Below are positions 57,477 through 64,000 of a DNA stretch of 64,000 bases, in pieces. Position 1 is the first letter of the stretch. Each line of letters starts with the position of its first letter. The position numbers and the translations under genes were made by a program. The notes under the pieces were generated by a model. That model was given only the letters and a program-made list of their open reading frames with translations, was not told the DNA's origin and made no database searches. The stretch comes from Pseudomonas sp. LRP2-20 (GTDB lineage: Bacteria; Pseudomonadota; Gammaproteobacteria; Pseudomonadales; Pseudomonadaceae), in NCBI RefSeq assembly GCF_024349685.1, contig NZ_AP025944.1:4098001-4162000 (forward strand), written 5' to 3'.

Positions 57477-59012
57477 ATGCGCTCTCTTACCCTCCATCTG
57501 AAAGTCCTGATCACCGTGCTGGTGTTGCTCGGCGTGGCGGTCACGGCCTATCAGATCTTCGTGCTCGGCATCCCGGTGACCGAAGACGAGACCGACGACC
57601 TGTGGAACATCGACGCCAAGGTCGAGTTCGTCGCCAGTTCCAAGGACCCGGTCAAGATCCAGATGTTCGTGCCGCCGCTGAACCGTGACTATGTCAGCCT
57701 CAACGAGAGCTTCATCTCCAACAACTATGGGGTGAGCGTCAACCGCGTCGACGGCAACCGCAAGGTGACCTGGTCGGCGCGCCGCGTCACCGGCAACCAG
57801 ACCCTCTACTACCGCCTGGTCCTGACCAAGCGTTACAGCAATGAAAAGTCCGCCATCAAGGGCCCGACCTTCCGTGACAGCCTGGCCATCGACGGCCCGG
57901 AAAAGATCGCTGCCGAAGCCCTGATGGCACCGATCCGCCAGCACTCTGCCGACGTCGAGACCTTCGTCAGCGAGACCATCAAGCGGGTCAACAACCTCAA
58001 CGACGACAACGTCAAGCTGCTGCTGGCCGGCGACACCTCGCCGATGAAAAAGGCCCAGGTCATCGACCTGCTGCTGTCGATCGCCCACGTGCCGATGGAA
58101 AAGGTCCACACCATCCGCCTGGTGGCCGACACCCCGCAAACGCCTGAACTGTGGCTGCGCAGCTTCAACGGCAACGACTGGCTGTACTTCAACCCGGACA
58201 CCGGCGAGCAGGGCCTGCCGGCCGATCGCCTGCTGTGGTGGACCGGTGACGACAACCTGATCACCGTCGATGGCGGCAAGAAGGCCAACGTCACCTTCAG
58301 CATGAACAACAGCGAGATGAACGCCATCCGCCTGGCCAAGCTGACCGACGAGAACACCGACGCCGACTTCCTCGAATACTCGCTGTACGGCTTGCCATTG
58401 CAGACCCAGCAGACCTTCATGATCATGGTGATGATCCCGATCGGCGTGCTGGTGATCCTGATCCTGCGCAACCTGATCGGCATCCAGACCCTGGGTACCT
58501 TCACCCCGGTACTGATCGCCCTGGCCTTCCGCGAGACCCAGCTGGGCTTCGGCATCGTGCTGTTCACGGTGATCACCGCGCTGGGCCTGTCGCTACGCTC
58601 GTACCTGGAACACCTGAAGCTGCAGATGCTGCCACGGCTGTCGGTGGTGCTGACCTTCGTCGTGGTGTTGATCGCCGCCATCAGCCTGTTCAGCCACAAG
58701 CTGGGCCTGGAGCGCGGCCTGTCGGTGGCGCTGTTCCCGATGGTGATCCTGACCATGACCATCGAGCGCCTGTCGATCACCTGGGAAGAGCGCGGCGGTG
58801 GCCATGCCATGAAAGTGGCAATCGGCACCCTGTTCGCCGCCTCCCTGGCGCACCTGCTGATGATGGTGCCGGAGCTGGTGTACTTCGTCTTCACCTTCCC
58901 GGCCGTGCTGTTGATCCTGGTGGGCTTCATGCTGGCGATGGGTCGCTACCGCGGCTACCGCCTGACCGAGCTCGTGCGCTTCAAGGCATTCCTGAAGAAG
59001 GCTGACGCCTGA
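57477..59012 (+). CDS. Inactive transglutaminase-like domain fused to a seven-helix membrane domain
   Basis: A 511-residue membrane protein: TM1 (about 8-30), a periplasmic transglutaminase-like region (about 35-295), then about seven helices (306-500: FMIMVMIPIGVLVILILRNLIG, FGIVLFTVITALGLSL, VVLTFVVVLIAAISLF and others). I recall this architecture from comparative work on ATP-grasp peptide ligases, where the transglutaminase part lacks the catalytic Cys; no Cys is seen in the residues 160-220 where it should be. It overlaps the ATP-grasp gene by one base (TGATG). It probably anchors or presents a substrate to the ligase and protease. Confidence 0.85.
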   Translation: MRSLTLHLKVLITVLVLLGVAVTAYQIFVLGIPVTEDETDDLWNIDAKVEFVASSKDPVKIQMFVPPLNRDYVSLNESFISNNYGVSVNRVDGNRKVTWSARRVTGNQTLYYRLVLTKRYSNEKSAIKGPTFRDSLAIDGPEKIAAEALMAPIRQHSADVETFVSETIKRVNNLNDDNVKLLLAGDTSPMKKAQVIDLLLSIAHVPMEKVHTIRLVADTPQTPELWLRSFNGNDWLYFNPDTGEQGLPADRLLWWTGDDNLITVDGGKKANVTFSMNNSEMNAIRLAKLTDENTDADFLEYSLYGLPLQTQQTFMIMVMIPIGVLVILILRNLIGIQTLGTFTPVLIALAFRETQLGFGIVLFTVITALGLSLRSYLEHLKLQMLPRLSVVLTFVVVLIAAISLFSHKLGLERGLSVALFPMVILTMTIERLSITWEERGGGHAMKVAIGTLFAASLAHLLMMVPELVYFVFTFPAVLLILVGFMLAMGRYRGYRLTELVRFKAFLKKADA

Positions 59013-59992
59013 TGTTTGGCCTGATCAAGACGTGGAAAGCCCTGGAGGCCCGGGGCATCATGGGGATCAACCGGCGCAACGCGGACTACGTGTTGAAGTA
59101 CAACAAGCGCCACCTGTACCCGATCGTCGACGACAAGATCATCACCAAGGAGCGCGCCCTGGCCGCCGGCATCCATGTGCCGGAGATGTACGGCATCATC
59201 GAGACCGAGAAGCAGATCGAAAAGCTTCACGAGATCATCGGCGGGCGCAACGACTTCGTCATCAAGCCGGCGCAGGGCGCTGGCGGTGACGGCATCCTGG
59301 TGATCGCCGACCGCTTCGAGGACCGCTACCGTACGGTGTCGGGCAAGATCATCAGCCACGAGGAAATCGAGCACCAGGTGTCGAGCATCCTCACCGGCCT
59401 GTACTCGCTCGGCGGCCACCGCGACCGCGCGCTGATCGAATACCGGGTGACCCCAGACCAGATCTTCAAGAGCATCAGCTACGAGGGCGTGCCGGACATC
59501 CGCATCATCGTGCTGATGGGCTACCCGGTAATGGCCATGCTGCGCCTGCCGACCCGCCAGTCCGGCGGCAAGGCCAACCTGCACCAGGGCGCCATCGGCG
59601 TGGGCGTGGACCTGGCCACCGGCGTGACCCTGCGCGGCACCTGGCTGAACAACATCATCAGCAAGCACCCGGACACCACCAACGCGGTGGACGGCGTGCA
59701 GTTGCCGAACTGGGATGGTTTCATGAAGCTGGCCGCCGGCTGCTACGAGCTGTGCGGGCTGGGCTACATCGGCGTGGACATGGTGCTGGACCAGGACAAG
59801 GGCCCACTGATTCTCGAACTCAACGCCCGCCCCGGCCTGAACATCCAGATCGCCAACGACACCGGCCTGACCCAGCGCACCCATGCCATCGAAGCGCACA
59901 TCGAAGCACTGGCCAAGGAAGGGATCACCGAAGACGCCGAGCAGCGCGTGCGGGTGACCCAGAACCTGTTCGGGCACGTGCACCCGCGGTAA
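59012..59992 (+). CDS. RimK-like ATP-grasp ligase (alpha-L-glutamate ligase homologue)
   Basis: A 326-residue cytoplasmic ATP-grasp enzyme. ATP and metal sites are DFVIKPAQGAGGDGILVI, SYEGVPDIRIIVLMGYPVMAML and GPLILELNARPGLNIQIAND (Glu and Asn metal ligands). Homologues join amino acids, often glutamate, to proteins or peptides; the substrate here is unknown. Together with the exported retropepsin and the 7TM/transglutaminase protein it suggests a make-and-trim peptide tagging system across the inner membrane, which is inference. A REPIN follows. Confidence 0.9.
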   Translation: MFGLIKTWKALEARGIMGINRRNADYVLKYNKRHLYPIVDDKIITKERALAAGIHVPEMYGIIETEKQIEKLHEIIGGRNDFVIKPAQGAGGDGILVIADRFEDRYRTVSGKIISHEEIEHQVSSILTGLYSLGGHRDRALIEYRVTPDQIFKSISYEGVPDIRIIVLMGYPVMAMLRLPTRQSGGKANLHQGAIGVGVDLATGVTLRGTWLNNIISKHPDTTNAVDGVQLPNWDGFMKLAAGCYELCGLGYIGVDMVLDQDKGPLILELNARPGLNIQIANDTGLTQRTHAIEAHIEALAKEGITEDAEQRVRVTQNLFGHVHPR

Positions 59993-60000
59993 GCCTGTCC

Positions 60001-60094
60001 CGGCCCATTCGCGGGCAAGCCCGCTCCCACAGGTATCGTAGACCCTGAGGCAAATACGATACCTGTGGGAGCGGGCTTGCCCGCGAATGGGCCG
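60001..60094. repeat. REPIN with a palindromic loop
   Basis: CGGCCCATTCGCGGGCAAGC at 60001-60020 (arm to 60040) is inverted at 60055-60094, and pairing continues into the loop through GGTATCGTA/TACGATACC, leaving only 14 unpaired bases. A further hairpin GGGCCGCAAAGCGGCCC follows at 60089-60105. Confidence 0.92.
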
Positions 60095-60203
60095 CAAAGC
60101 GGCCCCGGGGAAAACAGGGAGTTTAATGTCGCGCCAAAGCTAGGCGCATTTCCTACACAGGTCTACAATCGCCCTCCTCGCTTTTACATCGCCGTCCACA
60201 CTG

Positions 60204-61547
60204 ATGCCGACCTGTACGCTCCACCCCCTGCCCTACCAGCCCGACCCCGCTGCTTATTTCGCCCGCCTGCGCCAGGCCCCCGGCGCGATCCTGCTCGACA
60301 GCGCGCGCCCCGGTGCCGAACGCGGCCGCTTCGACCTGTTCAGCGCCTGGCCCGCGCAACGCCTGCAGGCCCAGCCCGACGAGAGCGGCCGTGCCTTCCT
60401 TGAACGCCTGCGCGCCAGCCTGGCGCAACTGGGTGAAGCGCAGCTGCCCGCCGGCATCGAGCTGCCCTTCGCAGGCGGCCTGATCGGCTACCTGAGCTAC
60501 GACTTCGGCCGCCGCCTGGAACAGCTGCCCAGCCTGTCATGCGACGACCTGGGGTTGCCCGATGCACAGCTAGGCCTCTACGCCTGGGCAGTGGTGACCG
60601 ACCATAAGCTTGGCACCAGTCAATTGGTGTTCCACCCAAGCCTGGCGCAGGCAGAGCGGGCACGGCTGACGGCACTTTTCGAGACTGTCGACACTTCGAC
60701 GCACGGCAGTTTCCAGCTACTCGCCCCGATGCACGGCGACCTGCAGCCAGAACAGTACAAGTCAGCCTTCGACCAGGTGCAGCGTTACATCCAGGCCGGC
60801 GACTGCTACCAGATCAACCTTACCCAGCGTTTTCGCGCCCCCTGCCAGGGCGACCCGTGGCACGCCTACCAGGCCCTGCGCCAAGCCTGCCCGACACCGT
60901 TTTCCGGCTACCAGCAACTGGCTGACGGCAGCGCGCTGTTGAGCTTTTCCCCGGAGCGCTTCATCCGCGTCAGCCGGGGCCAGGTGGAAACCCGTCCGAT
61001 CAAGGGCACCCGCCCGCGCTCGGCCGACCCGGCCGAAGACGCCCGCAATGCCGAAGAGCTGCGCCACAGCCCCAAGGACCGCTCGGAAAACCTGATGATC
61101 GTCGACCTGCTGCGCAATGACCTGGGGCGCACCTGCGAGATCGGTTCGGTGAAGGTGCCGGAGCTGTTCAGCCTGGAAAGCTACCCCAACGTCCATCATC
61201 TGGTCAGTAGCATCACCGGCAAGCTGGCCCGCGACAAGGATGCCCTGGACCTGATTGGTGACAGTTTCCCCGGCGGCTCGATCACCGGCGCACCGAAGAT
61301 TCGCGCCATGCAGATCATCGACGAGCTGGAACCTGCCCGTCGCGCGCTGTACTGCGGATCTTTGCTGTACGTGGACGTGCGCGGCGAGATGGACAGCTCC
61401 ATCGCCATTCGCAGCCTGCTGGTCAAGGATGGCCAGGTCAGTTGCTGGGGCGGCGGCGCAGTGGTGGCCGACTCGAACTGGCAGGCCGAATACGAGGAAT
61501 CGATTGCCAAGGTGCGGGTGCTGATGGAGACCTTGCAAGGCTTGTGA
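60204..61547 (+). CDS. pabB: Aminodeoxychorismate synthase component I
   Basis: A 447-residue chorismate-utilising enzyme that makes 4-amino-4-deoxychorismate for folate. The core motifs are [37 protein letters not shown] (the PIKGT Lys of PabB), [17 protein letters not shown] and [26 protein letters not shown] and the length favour PabB over anthranilate synthase TrpE. ATG at 60204. No pabA or pabC is adjacent. Confidence 0.94.
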   Translation: MPTCTLHPLPYQPDPAAYFARLRQAPGAILLDSARPGAERGRFDLFSAWPAQRLQAQPDESGRAFLERLRASLAQLGEAQLPAGIELPFAGGLIGYLSYDFGRRLEQLPSLSCDDLGLPDAQLGLYAWAVVTDHKLGTSQLVFHPSLAQAERARLTALFETVDTSTHGSFQLLAPMHGDLQPEQYKSAFDQVQRYIQAGDCYQINLTQRFRAPCQGDPWHAYQALRQACPTPFSGYQQLADGSALLSFSPERFIRVSRGQVETRPIKGTRPRSADPAEDARNAEELRHSPKDRSENLMIVDLLRNDLGRTCEIGSVKVPELFSLESYPNVHHLVSSITGKLARDKDALDLIGDSFPGGSITGAPKIRAMQIIDELEPARRALYCGSLLYVDVRGEMDSSIAIRSLLVKDGQVSCWGGGAVVADSNWQAEYEESIAKVRVLMETLQGL

Positions 61548-61579
61548 TCGGCGTCGCCTGCTTCGCGGGCGATGCCGAT
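61547..61579 (+). terminator. Solitary REP-like hairpin after pabB
   Basis: ATCGGC-G-TCGCC pairs with GGGCGA-T-GCCGAT, giving a near-perfect stem that begins at the pabB stop codon, around a TGCTTCGC loop. It is a single hairpin, not an inverted pair, and lacks a T-run; termination is plausible. Confidence 0.45.
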
Positions 61580-61663
61580 ATCAGCCCGTCTACCCCGGCA
61601 TTTTTTTGTTACCATCACCCCATTACGAGCGCACAGCGCCACAGCCAAGATGGAAACCGCCTG

Positions 61664-62398
61664 ATGAGCCAACCCTTCGACGTCGCCGCCCTGGCCGCGA
61701 CCTATGCCAACAAGTCCCCGCAGGACATCCTCAAGCTTGCCTTCGAGCACTTCGGTGATGACTTGTGGATCTCCTTCAGCGGCGCCGAGGATGTGGTGCT
61801 GGTCGACATGGCCTGGAAGCTGAACAAGCAGGTCAAGGTGTTCAGCCTCGATACTGGCCGCCTGCACCCGGAAACCTACCGTTTCATCGACCAGGTGCGC
61901 GAACATTACAACCTGCCGATCGAAATCCTCAGCCCGGATCGCGCCAAGCTCGACCCGTTCGTCAAGGAAAAAGGCCTGTTCAGCTTCTACAAGGACGGCC
62001 ACGGCGAATGCTGCGGCATCCGCAAGATCGAACCGCTGCGGCGCAAGCTCGCCACCGTCAGCGCCTGGGCCACAGGCCAGCGCCGCGACCAGAGCCCAGG
62101 CACCCGCAGCCAGGTGGCGGCACTGGAAATCGACGGTGCCTTCTCCACGCCCGAGCGCACCCTGTACAAGTTCAACCCGCTGGCGCAGATGACCAGCGAG
62201 GAAGTGTGGGGTTACATCCGCATGCTCGAGCTGCCGTACAACAGCCTGCACGAACGTGGCTTCATCAGCATCGGTTGCGAGCCTTGCACGCGCCCGGTGC
62301 TGCCAAACCAGCACGAACGCGAAGGCCGCTGGTGGTGGGAGGAGTCGACCCAGAAGGAATGCGGGCTGCACGCCGGCAACCTGATCAGCAAGGCCTGA
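61664..62398 (+). CDS. cysH: Adenylylsulfate (APS) reductase CysH
   Basis: A 244-residue assimilatory enzyme reducing APS to sulfite with thioredoxin. [17 protein letters not shown] is the nucleotide-binding loop, and [13 protein letters not shown] with [10 protein letters not shown] gives the CC...CxxC pattern of [4Fe-4S] APS reductases rather than the cluster-free PAPS reductases of enteric bacteria. The C-terminal KECGLHAGN carries the catalytic Cys. The start ATG at 61664 is chosen over a longer frame that runs through pabB's hairpin. GCCTGATGAG across the start is complementary to the PrrF core. It lies convergent with cysB, its presumed activator. Confidence 0.94.
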   Translation: MSQPFDVAALAATYANKSPQDILKLAFEHFGDDLWISFSGAEDVVLVDMAWKLNKQVKVFSLDTGRLHPETYRFIDQVREHYNLPIEILSPDRAKLDPFVKEKGLFSFYKDGHGECCGIRKIEPLRRKLATVSAWATGQRRDQSPGTRSQVAALEIDGAFSTPERTLYKFNPLAQMTSEEVWGYIRMLELPYNSLHERGFISIGCEPCTRPVLPNQHEREGRWWWEESTQKECGLHAGNLISKA

Positions 62399-62410
62399 AT
62401 CGCAGGCATG

Positions 62411-62437
62411 AAAAACCGGCCCAAGGGCCGGTTTTTA
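62411..62437. terminator. Bidirectional terminator between cysH and cysB
   Basis: AAAAACCGGCCC-AA-GGGCCGGTTTTT is a perfect 12-base stem with A- and T-runs on both sides, so it serves both convergent genes. Confidence 0.92.
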
Positions 62438-62464
62438 TTTAACCGCACATCAGCGCCGGCGCAC

Positions 62465-63499
<1,035 letters not shown>

Positions 63500-63568
63500 T
63501 TAGTGGTTCTCGAAATAAAACTAGAACTATTTTGTTACACGCGCCTCTGAATCAGCCTACCGCTTGCT

Positions 63569-64000
63569 TCACGATTTCCTACGTCCAAGGTGCTGCGAGA
63601 GCGGCACCATATACACTGGCACCGGCGACAGTTGCAGCAAGCGCACCGCCGTCCGACCAATTGGCACATCCACTCCGGCACCCGCACTGTGGCTGCCGAA
63701 TATGAGCAGGTCGACGCTCAGCCGCTGCGCTTGATCGAGGATGACCTGCGCCGGATCACCCTGACGCACCCGCACCGCCTTGATCAGAGCCAGATCAGCG
63801 TCCTCGCCCAATTCTTCACGAAAGTTTTCCAACACCCGCTGCTCGATATTGGCCATCACCGTATTGACGCCTTCGCTGTGCAATTCATCCAGCGTCTGCT
63901 CATCGAGGTAACTCTGCAGCAGGGACTCGGCGAACTGCCCCATGGGCTCCACCGCGTGAATCACGTAGAGCTCTGCGCTGAAGGCGCGAGCCAGGGTCAG
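63569..64000 (-). CDS. UspA-family universal stress protein, N-terminus outside the window
   Basis: About 143 C-terminal residues are visible; the frame stays open to the right edge, so the start lies outside. FGSHSAGAGVDVPIGRTAVRLLQLSPVPVYMVP is the ATP-binding Gly-rich loop and last strand of UspA, and AELYVIHAVEP is the second strand. The protein ends RRKS. Such proteins help survival under starvation or stress; no operon partner is visible. The stop is 129 bases from the cysB start. Confidence 0.88.
   Translation of the reverse strand: MTLARAFSAELYVIHAVEPMGQFAESLLQSYLDEQTLDELHSEGVNTVMANIEQRVLENFREELGEDADLALIKAVRVRQGDPAQVILDQAQRLSVDLLIFGSHSAGAGVDVPIGRTAVRLLQLSPVPVYMVPLSQHLGRRKS

Overview
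The window looks like chromosomal DNA of a Pseudomonas putida-group bacterium. The grounds are high GC content, codon use typical of the group, many REP-type palindromes with the core GCGGGCTTGCCCGCGA, a PrrF iron-responsive sRNA, and gene clusters that I recognise from P. putida (GlgE-type glycogen/trehalose genes, liu leucine catabolism, Csu-type pili, acnB plus the acnD/prpF type methylcitrate operon, cysH/cysB). I see no insertion sequence, prophage, CRISPR array or plasmid function. Two genes are cut by the window edges: an endonuclease/exonuclease/phosphatase family gene on the left and a UspA gene on the right.

Layout. 1-9.9 kb: end of an EEP-family gene, an outer-membrane beta-barrel protein, then the minus-strand operon glgE - treS/maltokinase fusion - glgB, which together convert trehalose via maltose and maltose-1-phosphate to branched alpha-glucan. 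10-17.6 kb: an acyl-CoA synthetase divergent from liuABCD (isovaleryl-CoA to HMG-CoA); between them are two LiuR-like palindromes exactly 50 bp apart. 17.6-21.3 kb: a 240-bp imperfect palindrome, an S24-type repressor that has lost its protease residues, a DUF6124 gene, the Fur-box/PrrF sRNA locus, an unusual sigma-region-4/FecR fusion, and an M14 carboxypeptidase. 21.4-27.7 kb: seven-gene archaic chaperone-usher (Csu-type) pilus operon. 28-33.1 kb: a bacteriophytochrome kinase, a small response regulator and a REC-PAS-kinase-REC hybrid, divergent from the pilus operon. 33.4-45 kb: tRNA-Gln, small conserved genes, zapE, prpE with a divergent LysR regulator, an HPP/CBS membrane protein with a structured terminator-containing leader, a PepSY/two-component operon, a patatin, queD and a DUF1289 gene. 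45-56.6 kb: acnB, then the methylcitrate operon gntR-prpB-prpC-acnD-prpF-prpD. 56.9-60 kb: a three-gene cluster of retropepsin-like protease, inactive transglutaminase with 7 TM helices, and RimK-like ATP-grasp ligase. 60.2-64 kb: pabB, cysH, cysB and uspA.

Links between parts. The PrrF core (19274-19284) is perfectly complementary to the acnB Shine-Dalgarno region (9 nt) and to the cysH start region (10 nt), and partly to the acnD start; all three encode Fe-S enzymes, so a local iron-sparing circuit can be predicted. prpE at 36 kb supplies propionyl-CoA to the methylcitrate operon at 48-56 kb, but has its own LysR gene and a 14-bp palindrome. Twelve inverted REP pairs (REPINs) occupy intergenic regions and mostly separate transcription units; one sits inside the presumed liu leader. 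The best candidates for undescribed biology are the HPP-gene leader RNA (39.83-39.97 kb), the protease/7TM/ATP-grasp cluster, the sigma4-FecR-TM fusion beside PrrF, and the catalytically dead S24 regulator with its DUF6124 neighbour.
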